43,690 nt of DNA from a virus (IMGVR_UViG_3300037628_000166:1-43690), one strand, 5' to 3'; positions 30,437 to 37,682 are shown, numbered from the stretch's first letter. The notes: generated by a model from the sequence alone, not told the origin. Translations and numbers: made by a program.

Positions 30437-30799
30437 GTGAACAGGATGTCACAATGGTTAGCGATAGCATTTTCAACCTGGTACACCTGGTTGATCTACG
30501 TGTCGAATACACCTGCCGGAACTGAGGCGCAGGCTGATCTGGTTCCCTGGATCACCTGGGGCTTGTTTGCTATCTCGCTTAATTCTATTCGCATGGACGA
30601 TGAGTTCCTGGTGCATCTTCCGGCCAAGACTCATTGGATCAAGGCTGGTGCAGACATCAATATCGTTGCCCAGGTTTTCCTGTTGGTGGTGACAGGCCAT
30701 TGGATCCTGGCTCTCGTTCGAGGATTCTCTGAAACATTGATTCGATTTCAAGTTGATAAGGCAAGTGGATGGCTGGGCGTAGGGCTTCCGCGAAGGTAA
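30437..30799 (+). CDS. Multi-pass membrane protein
   Basis: 120 residues from GTG 30437, preceded by AAGGAG. Hydrophobic segments at about 6-22, 36-50 and 78-97. No recognisable motif. Position right after terS among small genes. It may be an envelope-acting protein such as a superinfection-exclusion factor or a second holin-like protein; both are guesses. Confidence 0.7.
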   Translation: MNRMSQWLAIAFSTWYTWLIYVSNTPAGTEAQADLVPWITWGLFAISLNSIRMDDEFLVHLPAKTHWIKAGADINIVAQVFLLVVTGHWILALVRGFSETLIRFQVDKASGWLGVGLPRR

Positions 30800-31020
30800 A
30801 GTATGAGCGGTGGTTGGCCTGGCGCAAGAAGACAGTCGAGGAGAATTTTCGCGATGTTTGTACGTGCTACATTGGCAAGCCGTTCGTCTATGGCTCATGC
30901 AAAAACTGTGAAATGTGTCCTGGGTGCAAGCAGCGAATTAAAGTCACATACTGGCCAGCTCACGAGAAATCGTGCCTGGCGTTGAAAGACCTGGAGGGGA
31001 AACATGCCACTCAAAATTGA
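30769..31020 (+). CDS. Zinc-ribbon-like small protein
   Basis: 83 residues. A basic helix (KVKYERWLAWRKKTVEENF) is followed by CTC, CKNCEMCPGC and AHEKSC, giving two probable zinc-binding Cys clusters. Its start overlaps the membrane-protein gene by 31 nt and its end overlaps the next gene by 17 nt. Probably nucleic-acid or protein binding; function unknown. Confidence 0.7.
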   Translation: MAGRRASAKVKYERWLAWRKKTVEENFRDVCTCYIGKPFVYGSCKNCEMCPGCKQRIKVTYWPAHEKSCLALKDLEGKHATQN

Positions 31021-31306
31021 CTGCGGTGACGTAGAGCTTACGCTGAATCTCGTGTTCGGCGTGAGATACAAGCTGGCCGCGAAGGATGAAGACGAGCAAG
31101 CTGAGCGAGCCGCCATGATCGACAAAGCGATGGACATCAAGTCTAACCTGGAGAAGTCAGTGCTGATTCAGCTTGCTGATCACATTGGTTACGACGAGGA
31201 GACGATCGAAGCGAAGATCAATGCCAGGGACGAGAAGAATGCTGGCGAGCAAGCAGCAGAGAAGCAGGGTAGCGAAGACATGAGGCGTCGTCGGACTGGT
31301 CGATGA
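31004..31306 (+). CDS. Hypothetical phage protein
   Basis: 100 residues; CTGGAGGGGAAAC precedes the ATG. A strand pair at the start (LKIDCGDVELTLNLVFGVRYKL) is followed by a charged helix and a Glu/Lys/Arg-rich C-terminus ending MRRRRTGR. The design resembles small late proteins that act as tail-assembly chaperones or head decorations, but no match is claimed. Confidence 0.7.
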   Translation: MPLKIDCGDVELTLNLVFGVRYKLAAKDEDEQAERAAMIDKAMDIKSNLEKSVLIQLADHIGYDEETIEAKINARDEKNAGEQAAEKQGSEDMRRRRTGR

Positions 31307-31671
31307 ACGACAAGAAGGATCGAAGCAACCGAATTATTTTGCCTAACCAGGATGGCGTTGCCAGCCTGGATATTCGGCGCGTAAAAAAAGAACTCGCAGG
31401 GAAGTCAAAGCCTTCTGAGATGAGCGGTTACATGCCTGATGATGTGATTCCAGAAATTGTGAAGCAACTGAAAGAGATCATCAGCGACGTACAGAAGGGT
31501 GAAGTCTCGACCATTTCCGTACTTACCATCATGCCGCAAGTCTATGGCATGGACACTGGTAAGGCTTTGATGTCAGGGCCTAACAATGAGATGGATAAAC
31601 TCCATGAGCTGTTTCACATTACATGGAATGAACGATTAGAGGGGGTGCCACCTGATGACGAAGCTGGCTAA
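31303..31671 (+). CDS. Hypothetical phage protein
   Basis: 122 residues starting in an ATGA overlap. Basic N-terminus, then MPDDVIPEIVKQLKEIISDVQKGEVSTISVLTIMPQVYG and a C-terminal helix MDKLHELFHITWNERLEGVPPDDEAG. Amphipathic helices dominate. No family recognised. Confidence 0.65.
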   Translation: MNDKKDRSNRIILPNQDGVASLDIRRVKKELAGKSKPSEMSGYMPDDVIPEIVKQLKEIISDVQKGEVSTISVLTIMPQVYGMDTGKALMSGPNNEMDKLHELFHITWNERLEGVPPDDEAG

Positions 31672-31960
31672 GGTTTTGCTGGCAACAGATCTCCTGGAAG
31701 CGATTATGACTGCCAGGAATAATGACTTTGTGAATACCGATTGTCCGAAAGACTTGAAGGTCGTGAAGGTATTGCAAGGCTTTGATGACCAGGCCAATCA
31801 TCAAGTGGTCCTGGTTGTGCAAAGCGACGAAGCAGACTGGCCTGACATCAAGTTTAATGGGCCCGAGGTCGATATACCTTTCGTTGGGCCTTTCCAGTAC
31901 ACTGTCGTCGATCCCGATGAGGATGAGTCGCCGCCAGTGACTGAGGAGATAGCGCCATGA
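31655..31960 (+). CDS. Hypothetical phage protein
   Basis: 101 residues. It begins MTKLAKVLLATDLLEAIMTARNNDFVN, followed by strands (LKVVKVLQGFDDQANHQVVLVVQSDEADWPDIKF, FQYTVVD) and an acidic tail. It overlaps its upstream neighbour by 17 nt. Unknown. Confidence 0.65.
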   Translation: MTKLAKVLLATDLLEAIMTARNNDFVNTDCPKDLKVVKVLQGFDDQANHQVVLVVQSDEADWPDIKFNGPEVDIPFVGPFQYTVVDPDEDESPPVTEEIAP

Positions 31961-32139
31961 GTGACGACAGGGGCAAGGGCTTCCAAACGCCAGCGGTTGA
32001 GAATCCTCCCTACGAGCCATGCACAGATTTCGAGCCACCGGAGAAAGATCCGGACAGGCTGCGGAGTAAACTGCCCAGGAAAACCGGGGCACATCCGGCA
32101 CCGTCGCAAAAGGTTCGCAACTTTCCATCGCAAACGTGA
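31957..32139 (+). CDS. Small hydrophilic protein
   Basis: 60 residues, Pro-, Lys- and Asp-rich, likely unstructured (NPPYEPCTDFEPPEKDPDRL). It begins in an ATGA overlap. Composition alone gives no function. Confidence 0.55.
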   Translation: MSDDRGKGFQTPAVENPPYEPCTDFEPPEKDPDRLRSKLPRKTGAHPAPSQKVRNFPSQT

Positions 32140-32154
32140 AGCCGGGAGTTAATG

Positions 32155-32574
32155 ATGGCGAGCAGACAGAACAAAGAAGCAAGGGAGGTTTTATCGTATG
32201 GCGCACCATTGGGTCCGCCGACTCCCAGTCCAGATCGTGAAGCGCAACGCAAAAAGAAATTGGAGACCAAGCCAACCGATGTAGAGCGGACAAAGCGCAT
32301 TGCAGAACAAGAAGAAGGTGGCATCGAGGAATCAGCGAGGCGTCGTCGAGAACGACAAAATCGTCGCACTGAAGATCCAAAGCCATCTCCATATACGCGA
32401 GTCGGTGAAACGACAGGCAAGTCTCCAACTCAGATCTTAGCTGAGCGTCCAGAAGACGTAGGCAGGGCGATCGATATAGCTGAAGGTGTTGAACCGGCAG
32501 AGGAGCCAGTGGTGGTGGCAACCCCAGCAGTGAAGCGTCGTCCACTGAGAGAACGAGACCAACCAAGACAGTAA
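32155..32574 (+). CDS. Hydrophilic, mostly disordered protein
   Basis: 139 residues from the second of two ATGs (32152 and 32155), which has GGGAG at better distance. Highly charged, with RRRRERQNRR near the middle and many Pro and Glu. Reads like a scaffold- or linker-type protein. No fold or family evident. Confidence 0.6.
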   Translation: MASRQNKEAREVLSYGAPLGPPTPSPDREAQRKKKLETKPTDVERTKRIAEQEEGGIEESARRRRERQNRRTEDPKPSPYTRVGETTGKSPTQILAERPEDVGRAIDIAEGVEPAEEPVVVATPAVKRRPLRERDQPRQ

Positions 32575-32577
32575 GAT

Positions 32578-33279
32578 ATGAAGCTCACCAGGAGAGCGTT
32601 TTTTGAGGGATTGGCATGCGCCATGGCCACAGTCGCCATCGCTACGCGCCTGGCTCCCAAGTTCCTGCCAGATACCCTTCGAGGTGGCACCTGGAGGTAC
32701 GAACAGGCCACCGAAAAATACTTCTACGGCATCGATACTGCCAAGCCCTGGGATGTTCAACTGTTTGAACAAACTGATTTCCATGATCCTGAATCGTGGA
32801 AGCTGATGGATCCCAGTGAGCTGATGCAGCGAGCATTCGGTGAGCTGGTCGAGACCGAGAAACAAATTCAGGTTGGTCCGCGCATTGGTCCGCGCATTGG
32901 TCCGCGCATTGGTCCGCGCCTATCTCAGATGAAGAACACAGAGCGGTTATTCGTATGCGCCGAAGACGAGCGATGGCCCTGGAATAATACCAAGGAGGTC
33001 TCGCACCAGACCATTGTTGAAGTCGGCGTCGTTGAAGATAACGATGAAGCGATGCAGGCTTGCTCAGTTATTGCGATGAGCCAGGGTTTCGCTGCACTTC
33101 AAGTCGAAGGTGGCCCTCACATCATCAATGGCGATTATGGCTTTGGGATAAAAGATGCCAGGCTCGATGATCGTGTACGTACCTACGATCCGATCTTTGA
33201 GACTGAGGAGATGGACGTGGACGTTTTTGCTGTGCCGATGATTCACTCGACCAAGGAGGAATTGTTCCGGCATGGTTGA
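32578..33279 (+). CDS. Exported-type protein with twin-arginine leader and GPRI repeats
   Basis: 233 residues. The N-terminus MKLTRRAFFEGLACAM then ATVAIA has the Tat consensus (S/T)RRxF followed by a moderately hydrophobic stretch and a possible cleavage site near residue 22-26. A middle region holds GPRI-GPRI-GPRI-GPRL, encoded by a 12-bp tandem repeat. The C-terminal domain (about 120-233) is mixed alpha/beta: VEVGVVEDNDEAMQACSVIAMSQGFAAL and MDVDVFAVPMIHSTKEELF. If exported, it would cross the inner membrane folded. A Tat leader on a protein encoded among packaging genes is unusual. Confidence 0.7.
   Translation: MKLTRRAFFEGLACAMATVAIATRLAPKFLPDTLRGGTWRYEQATEKYFYGIDTAKPWDVQLFEQTDFHDPESWKLMDPSELMQRAFGELVETEKQIQVGPRIGPRIGPRIGPRLSQMKNTERLFVCAEDERWPWNNTKEVSHQTIVEVGVVEDNDEAMQACSVIAMSQGFAALQVEGGPHIINGDYGFGIKDARLDDRVRTYDPIFETEEMDVDVFAVPMIHSTKEELFRHG
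32875..32922 (+). repeat. Four tandem 12-bp units (GPRI)
   Basis: GGTCCGCGCATT repeated: three exact copies and a fourth diverging at its end. The near identity at the DNA level points to recent expansion. Confidence 0.85.
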
Positions 33280-33448
33280 ACAGAGGTGGGAGCGTAACGG
33301 ACGACGCATCCTCGATCTGGAAACTGGAGACGCTGAGGTTTACGACACATTCAATGGGGCCAAACGGACAAGCCGTGCCCTTCAGATGAAGAACACGAAG
33401 GCCCTTGGGCGCGGCGACATGAAATTGAAACGAAGGAGATGGATATGA
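33272..33448 (+). CDS. Small basic protein
   Basis: 58 residues. MVEQRWERNGRRILDLETGDAEVYDTF, then a Lys/Arg-rich end KLKRRRWI. AAGGAGGAA lies about 12 nt ahead of the ATG. It overlaps the Tat-leader gene by 8 nt and the next gene by 4 nt. The RILDLETGDAEVYDTF part resembles small phage proteins that bind nucleic acid, without firm assignment. Confidence 0.6.
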   Translation: MVEQRWERNGRRILDLETGDAEVYDTFNGAKRTSRALQMKNTKALGRGDMKLKRRRWI

Positions 33449-34035
33449 AACGATTTATACCACTGATTTTGCTAGTATTATCAGCCACTAGCGGGGCTGC
33501 TATCGTCAACCTGGAATGGACGAACGCAACGCAAAATGTTGATGGGACACCGATCGTGGCAGCAGGTCCAGGATCTTTAGCGACGACGAAAATTAACTGG
33601 GGCGCTTGCAATCCTGATGACACACCAGCGGAACCGTTGCTCGAAAAATTTGTGCCGACGACAGTGCCAGGTGCGAGTGAAACGACAGACATCACGATCT
33701 GGACACCTGGTCGATGGTGCTTTCTTGGTTACCATATAAACGTAGGTGATCCTGCCAACAGCATTGATCCGCAAACATCTGACGCATCGAATCCAGTATT
33801 CAAGATGATCATCATGGTGCCGCAGCCACCAGATAACCTGGTGACAGTTGCGATGGTGGCTTACCAGGTGATCGCTCAGAATAATAAATTTGTGCTACTG
33901 CCAGTCGGTGAAGTGCCAGGCGGAACAGCATGCACGGAGACCGAGATGGTCAAGGATCATTTCGTTGTGCCGAGAGAAGCGGTTAGCTGGTACGGCGATG
34001 TTGAGCCATTAGCAGTCGTAGCGAAATGTGGCTGA
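33445..34035 (+). CDS. Secreted protein with fibronectin/Ig-like appearance
   Basis: 196 residues from ATG 33445, 6 nt after AAGGAG (ATG 33439 is too close). Sec signal peptide MKRFIPLILLVLSATSGAA. The mature N-terminal part (VNLEWTNATQNVDGTPI...TKINWGACN) has the W....xDGTP...xxxW layout of fibronectin type III-like phage domains. The rest is strand-rich, with VPTTVPGASETTDI and a C-terminal VEPLAVVAKCG. Possibly surface- or virion-exposed. Confidence 0.7.
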   Translation: MKRFIPLILLVLSATSGAAIVNLEWTNATQNVDGTPIVAAGPGSLATTKINWGACNPDDTPAEPLLEKFVPTTVPGASETTDITIWTPGRWCFLGYHINVGDPANSIDPQTSDASNPVFKMIIMVPQPPDNLVTVAMVAYQVIAQNNKFVLLPVGEVPGGTACTETEMVKDHFVVPREAVSWYGDVEPLAVVAKCG

Positions 34036-34145
34036 AGTGCATCAAGAAATGGTGGAATCGCTGGAGAAAAAAGCCACCTGATACCAGGCAGAATCCGAAA
34101 CCAGCGACTGGCCTGACTGTGGAATTAACGAGGAGCGAACAATGA
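34026..34145 (+). CDS. Small basic protein ending in a PATGLTV segment
   Basis: 39 residues. MWLKCIKKWWNRWRKKPP is followed by NPKPATGLTVELTRSEQ. The end matches the end of the next gene product (PPKPATGLTVDLS), and the underlying DNA is also similar, pointing to a small duplication. It overlaps both neighbours (10 and 4 nt). Confidence 0.5.
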   Translation: MWLKCIKKWWNRWRKKPPDTRQNPKPATGLTVELTRSEQ

Positions 34146-34453
34146 CAATGAGCGCAACGCTGGGATGGATACTTCCCACAGAGCGAGAAAGCAATAATCC
34201 TTTGCCAGAGACTGCGATTAAAGAAAGTATCATATCGCTCAAGGTCACTGGCGCTCCGGATTTTACCGAGATGGATCGAGTTCCGTCACCAGGTAATTCG
34301 CATCTGCTTCCAGACCTGGCGGATGGGACTTACGCCTGGCAAGTGGAAATTGTCGATCAAGCAGGGAGGAAGTCCGGACCAGCGGAGCAGACCTTTGTAA
34401 TCGATGATAGTCCACCGAAACCAGCGACAGGGTTGACCGTCGATCTAAGTTGA
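34142..34453 (+). CDS. Fibronectin type III-like small protein
   Basis: 103 residues, one domain: ATLGWILPTERESNNPLP, ESIISLKVTG, LPDLADGTYAWQVEIVDQAGRKSGP, then QTFVID and the tail PPKPATGLTVDLS. The W-then-Y.WQV...D..G..S strand order is that of fibronectin III or Ig-like phage domains that decorate capsids or tails. GGAG is 8-11 nt before ATG 34142. Confidence 0.7.
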   Translation: MTMSATLGWILPTERESNNPLPETAIKESIISLKVTGAPDFTEMDRVPSPGNSHLLPDLADGTYAWQVEIVDQAGRKSGPAEQTFVIDDSPPKPATGLTVDLS

Positions 34454-34680
34454 TGAACAGACGGAGGTTTATCAGAGCTTTTGCTGGCGCGGTTGCGACG
34501 GTAGCGATCGGCATGCGGATGGCCAGCCCGATGCCGCGCCTGGATTTTAATGAGGAAAACGTCGAAGCTATTGCGATCAAGTACAAGGCGACCATGCGAG
34601 TCTCTGGCTGGAACAACTATGACTGGCGAGCGGTGTACGGAACGCCGAGTGGGCTGGATGGTGTCTATGAACAGGCGTGA
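34453..34680 (+). CDS. Small protein with twin-arginine leader
   Basis: 75 residues from ATG 34453 (TTG 34450 also open). MNRRRFIRAFAGAVATVAIG is a Tat-type leader: RRxF, moderately hydrophobic core with Ala and Gly. A short mature part follows with TMRVSGWNNYDWRAVYGTPSGLDGVYEQ. The A-ATVAI core is shared with the leader at 32578, suggesting common origin. The GWNNYDWRAVYGTP segment appears structural, but no family is claimed. Confidence 0.65.
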   Translation: MNRRRFIRAFAGAVATVAIGMRMASPMPRLDFNEENVEAIAIKYKATMRVSGWNNYDWRAVYGTPSGLDGVYEQA

Positions 34681-34990
34681 TTTCATAGTCAGTGCGCTGG
34701 GTGCTGCAACGATGGCAGCCCTGCCTGCGAAGAAAGAAGCAACACTGCTTCACGATGCAGCGCATCACGAACTCAGCGGTGGATTCGGTCTTGCTACAGT
34801 CAAACAGGAAGGCGCGTCCATTGCTTACGATCAGGTGGGTCAGCGGTATGCAAGGGCTCTTGCCGTGTCGATGAGGCAGACCAGGGAGATTGTCGCCAGG
34901 AATGTTTTGGGGAGAGCGTTCGATGACGAAGACGAGACAGAAGACGGATACACGTACCGTACATTCAAAGTCAGAAAGATCATCATCTGA
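34667..34990 (+). CDS. Protein with twin-arginine leader and capsid-like segment
   Basis: 107 residues from ATG 34667, inside the end of the upstream gene in another frame. MNRRDFIVSALGAATMAALPA is a Tat-type leader. The mature part has EGASIAYDQVGQRYARALAVSMRQTREIVARNVLGRAFD, a stretch that looks like part of phage major capsid proteins (YDxxGQRYxRALAxSMxQTxExVAxNVLxRAF). It may be a domain-sized relative or a fragment; I rate that likeness as low to moderate. Confidence 0.6.
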   Translation: MNRRDFIVSALGAATMAALPAKKEATLLHDAAHHELSGGFGLATVKQEGASIAYDQVGQRYARALAVSMRQTREIVARNVLGRAFDDEDETEDGYTYRTFKVRKIII

Positions 34991-35189
34991 TGAAATTGAA
35001 TCCCTTCGAGAGTGTAGTATTTGTGGAGGCCCATTCGATCTCGAAAGGGAAGGTGGGAGCGAGGGCAATATAGGAATCTTGCCGGTGGCTTTTTGCCCCA
35101 CTTGCAGGGTAGGGATCCTGGAGTACGCTGAATTTCAGCAGCCAGGATTCGACTGTCCGCACTGCGGGGAGTACATCGGAGAGGAGTAG
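34923..35189 (+). CDS. Zinc-ribbon phage protein (CSICGGPF type)
   Basis: 88 residues from ATG 34923, preceded by GGGGAGAG. A disordered basic start is followed by ECSICGGPFDLEREGG, GILPVAFCPTCRVGI and FDCPHCGEYIG: three Cys pairs, at least one four-Cys ribbon. The CSICGGPFD.E.EGG...GILPVAFCPTC pattern is a recurring phage protein of unknown function. Confidence 0.8.
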   Translation: MTKTRQKTDTRTVHSKSERSSSDEIESLRECSICGGPFDLEREGGSEGNIGILPVAFCPTCRVGILEYAEFQQPGFDCPHCGEYIGEE

Positions 35190-35194
35190 GAGGC

Positions 35195-35389
35195 ATGAAG
35201 ACCTTCGTTAAAGAAGTGGAGAAGATGGCTGAGCATGAGCTTCGCCGTGAGTTGATAGCCACCAGACGAATCATCGATGACATCTATTTGCTGACCAAAG
35301 ATAGTGAAGCCGGTAGAGCGGAGAGCGCGGAAGGGAAGCAGAACATCATTCATCAGATCGCGCACTACTGCCACAGGCATATGCCATGA
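35195..35389 (+). CDS. Small helical protein
   Basis: 64 residues, one long helix: FVKEVEKMAEHELRRELIATRRIIDDIYLLTKDSEAGRAESAEGK then IIHQIAHYCHRHMP. AGTAGGAGGC precedes the ATG. Unknown function. Confidence 0.65.
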   Translation: MKTFVKEVEKMAEHELRRELIATRRIIDDIYLLTKDSEAGRAESAEGKQNIIHQIAHYCHRHMP

Positions 35390-35395
35390 AGCACT

Positions 35396-35683
35396 ATGAG
35401 TAGGCCAGAGATCGGCAAGATCGTCGAGCTTTCCACACCGTCAGACATCGCTGAGGTGTCGATCGAAGAAGCCTGTGAGCTTGTCCAGGCTGAAGGCACC
35501 GTACCCAGGATCCTCGCGTACAACATCGATGACTACACCAGGTACGGCACTCAGATCGATCACCTGGGCTTCAAGTATGGCATCACACCAATGCTGGATT
35601 CGTCTTATCAGGATGGCGAGTGGGCTATCCACAATCTGAAGGAAGGCGATGAGCGTGTCACCTGCTGGAATCCAGCACCATGA
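35396..35683 (+). CDS. Hypothetical phage protein
   Basis: 95 residues. KIVELSTPSDIAEVSIEEACELVQAEGTVPRILAYNIDDYT, then HLGFKYGITPMLDSSYQDGEWAIHNLKEGDERVTCW. Mixed alpha/beta. Its stop overlaps the next ATG. No recognised family. A GTACCC within it resembles the promoter motif but has no promoter context. Confidence 0.7.
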   Translation: MSRPEIGKIVELSTPSDIAEVSIEEACELVQAEGTVPRILAYNIDDYTRYGTQIDHLGFKYGITPMLDSSYQDGEWAIHNLKEGDERVTCWNPAP

Positions 35684-36120
35684 AGCTGCCATACAGCAGC
35701 GCCACGAGTGGCACCAAAGCCCTGGCTGACATCCAGAGGATTCTGCGGCATTTTGGCTGCAACAAATTCGGCTCGATGGTTGACGATGGGAATGGAGAGC
35801 TGATCATTCAGTTTGAGTGGCAGGGACGCATGGTCACCATCAAGTGTTCCTTTCGTGGATATGCTGCTGCCTGGTTGGACGAAAATCCCTGGTCGTCTCG
35901 TAGGCTATCAACTGAAATCGAATGGGAGCGCAAGGCCATGGAGATAGGATCGGTCGCGATCTATTCAGTAGCCAGAGACTGGATCAAGGGCCAGGTCACA
36001 GCAATCGAGACCGGCATCCTGACATTCGATGGCGCATTCCTGGGACAGATCATGCTGCCCAGTGGGAAGACAGTTTTGGAACACATCCAGAGTGACAAAT
36101 TATTGGAGGCACCTAAATGA
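35680..36120 (+). CDS. Conserved phage protein (MKLPYSSA type)
   Basis: 146 residues. MKLPYSSATSGTKALADIQRILRHFGC, then FGSMVDD, a strand WQGRMVTIKCSFRGYAAAWL, IGSVAIYSVARDWIKGQVTAIETGILTFDGAFLGQIM and a helical end. This layout (LPYSSA.SG..A...I...L..FGC, then RDW.KGQ...VE.G) is widespread in phages and lacks a known function. It is coupled to both neighbours. Confidence 0.85.
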   Translation: MKLPYSSATSGTKALADIQRILRHFGCNKFGSMVDDGNGELIIQFEWQGRMVTIKCSFRGYAAAWLDENPWSSRRLSTEIEWERKAMEIGSVAIYSVARDWIKGQVTAIETGILTFDGAFLGQIMLPSGKTVLEHIQSDKLLEAPK

Positions 36121-36491
36121 AGAAGCATTTCGTCACGTTCTACAGCCCAGGGACGATGCTCGCTGAGCAGACCAGGAAGGAGATTAAATCCTGGAACATC
36201 GACCTTGCTCTTGAAATGATGAAGGAGATAAAGGAACGGCACGGTGCGACCCCGTTTGGCTTCCGTTTCTTCACCATGAGACGAGGCTTGCTTGCCTGGG
36301 AACCGAAGGAGATCGATGCCAGTGTCATGCACTACGTCAACTGCAAGGTGCAGACATTGGAGGAGATATGCGCGCATGGCCCAGACATCCTCTGCCAGAA
36401 TATGAAGACGAACGGCTGGGATAAAGTCGTGACTACTACGCAAGGATGGGAGTGGTCGCAGCCACTCAGAGAAGGAGATATTGTCCTGTGA
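36117..36491 (+). CDS. Conserved phage protein (KHFVTFYSPGT type)
   Basis: 124 residues: MKKHFVTFYSPGTMLAEQTRKEIKSWNIDLALEMMKEIKERHGATPFGFRFFTM, then YVNCKVQTLEEICAHG and ILCQNMKTNGWDKVV...W.W.QPL. The KHFVTFYSPGT...SW...A...A..I..RH.A.PYGFRF pattern is a well-spread phage family of unknown role, commonly next to the MKLPYSSA-type gene as here. Confidence 0.85.
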   Translation: MKKHFVTFYSPGTMLAEQTRKEIKSWNIDLALEMMKEIKERHGATPFGFRFFTMRRGLLAWEPKEIDASVMHYVNCKVQTLEEICAHGPDILCQNMKTNGWDKVVTTTQGWEWSQPLREGDIVL

Positions 36492-36796
36492 GTAGATGGA
36501 ATCACTTGATGTGCGCGTCCTGCTGGAACGAGCGTCGTGTCACAAAAGCGGTCGAGGGCAACGCCGAGTCAGAGTCGTGCTGTTGGTGCGGTAGCGATAC
36601 GACTTCTGGGATCTGGGTACGCAATGATCCTGAAAAGCTGTCGTGTCATCACTGCGAGTTCGAGCGGGATGATAAGTACGAGCGGTGTGATGATCTGGCC
36701 CCAGTAAAGATTCAGGAAGTCTGGGTCTGTACTCGACACATCCAGTGGGCCATGGATCTGGCGTTCAAGCCAGTGAAGGATGCAATGAAGATATAG
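36488..36796 (+). CDS. Zinc-binding conserved phage protein (WNHLMC type)
   Basis: 102 residues from GTG 36488 in a GTGA overlap, after AAGGAG. RWNHLMCASCWNERR, then ESCCWCGSDTTSGIWVRNDPEKLSCHHC and a helical C-terminus. Two CxxC pairs plus later Cys and His fit a zinc ribbon. The WNHLMC..CW..R....SCCFCG..T.SGIyvR.DP motif is common in phages. Function unknown. Confidence 0.85.
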   Translation: MSRWNHLMCASCWNERRVTKAVEGNAESESCCWCGSDTTSGIWVRNDPEKLSCHHCEFERDDKYERCDDLAPVKIQEVWVCTRHIQWAMDLAFKPVKDAMKI

Positions 36797-36806
36797 GAGT
36801 AAGACC

Positions 36807-37034
36807 ATGAGAAGATTGAAAAGATGTAGCCTGTGCCCCCGCACAGAGAAAACTCATAAGATCTCAAACGAGGGAGTTTGTGCGACCTGTGATGTAGCTT
36901 TGATCTACTGGAATAAGAAGACCACGACCCAGAAGATGAGGCGAGCCAGGGCCCTCGATAGCTTCCAGGCCAGAATGTCGATCAGTCTTGGTAGCATGCG
37001 AACCATCCAGGTCAAGAAGCGACGACGCGCATGA
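36807..37034 (+). CDS. Small zinc-binding phage protein
   Basis: 75 residues: RCSLCPRTEKTHKISNEGVCATCDVALIYW, then a very basic helix KKTTTQKMRRARALDSFQARMSISLGS. The two Cys pairs probably bind zinc and the basic part nucleic acid. TAGGAGTAAG precedes the ATG. Unknown role. Confidence 0.8.
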   Translation: MRRLKRCSLCPRTEKTHKISNEGVCATCDVALIYWNKKTTTQKMRRARALDSFQARMSISLGSMRTIQVKKRRRA

Positions 37035-37044
37035 GGAGATCCTG

Positions 37045-37305
37045 ATGTTTGCTAAAGAGATACCGGACTTCATTGTAGACGTGATGGAGCATATTGAGAT
37101 CGGCATTGATCGAGTGGCGGACAAGAAGCTCACCATAGTCGAGCCGCCTGCCGGTGTGGATCCACCGATGGTGAAGGTCAAATACCCTGAGCATGTGGAG
37201 CTGCTGCTGAACGTCGATGCCAAGATCGAGGATGGCACTGACGATGGTGCATGGGAGAGCCAGAGTCTCTGGGTCAAGATTCCCTGGCCAACGAGAGTGG
37301 CGTGA
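37045..37305 (+). CDS. Hypothetical phage protein
   Basis: 86 residues from ATG 37045, preceded by GAGGAGATC. MFAKEIPDFIVDVMEHIEIGIDRVADKKLTIVEPPAGVDPPMVKVKYPEHVELLLNVDA, then SQSLWVKIPWPTRV. Strand-rich. Its stop overlaps the next GTG. Unknown. Confidence 0.7.
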   Translation: MFAKEIPDFIVDVMEHIEIGIDRVADKKLTIVEPPAGVDPPMVKVKYPEHVELLLNVDAKIEDGTDDGAWESQSLWVKIPWPTRVA

Positions 37306-37511
37306 CGGTAGATCTGAAGAAGCGCCACGAGGAGCTGCACCAGGCCCTCGATGAGCTGCTGGCCTGTTATTTCGTGGAGACCAAGCGACTGATTTCAAAT
37401 ACAACGCTGATGGATTTCCTGAAGTGGTCGCACCTGATGACTGAGAAGCCAACTTGTGAAGCGCATGGAGGTGAGGATTCGGGAGTCGCGCCCCGGAGTA
37501 CCGATGGCTAG
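37302..37511 (+). CDS. Small conserved phage protein
   Basis: 69 residues from GTG 37302 in a GTGA overlap. KKRHEELHQALDELLACYFVETKRLISNTTLMDFLKWSHLMTEKP. The LH.ALDELLA.Y...T..L.S.T.LM.FMKWSH..T pattern is recurrent in phages; the helical hairpin has no known function. Confidence 0.75.
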   Translation: MTVDLKKRHEELHQALDELLACYFVETKRLISNTTLMDFLKWSHLMTEKPTCEAHGGEDSGVAPRSTDG

Positions 37512-37671
37512 TTTCCTGGAGTGGCTACGATCGATGTTCTGTTGTCCGCACGATTGGAAGACAGTATTTCGCGGGACAGTCACACGAGGAGTTCGATGCA
37601 CCATCTGTGGAGAGGCAGAGCTGCGGAACGAATGGAACGATGGATCTGAACCGCTTGGCTGGAGAGAGTGA
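37504..37671 (+). CDS. Small Cys-rich phage protein
   Basis: 55 residues from ATG 37504, preceded by CCGGAGTACCG. FLEWLRSMFCCPHDWKTVFRG, then RCTICGEAELRNEWN. CPH...C..C could bind zinc. Overlaps the previous gene by 8 nt. Confidence 0.65.
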   Translation: MASFLEWLRSMFCCPHDWKTVFRGTVTRGVRCTICGEAELRNEWNDGSEPLGWRE

Positions 37672-37682
37672 GACCAGGGCTG

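Noticed and set aside
35501-35512. GTACCCAGG in the gene at 35396 as a promoter element
   Set aside because: Coding sequence, no matching TTGNAA at the fixed distance, and minus transcription here would oppose late genes.
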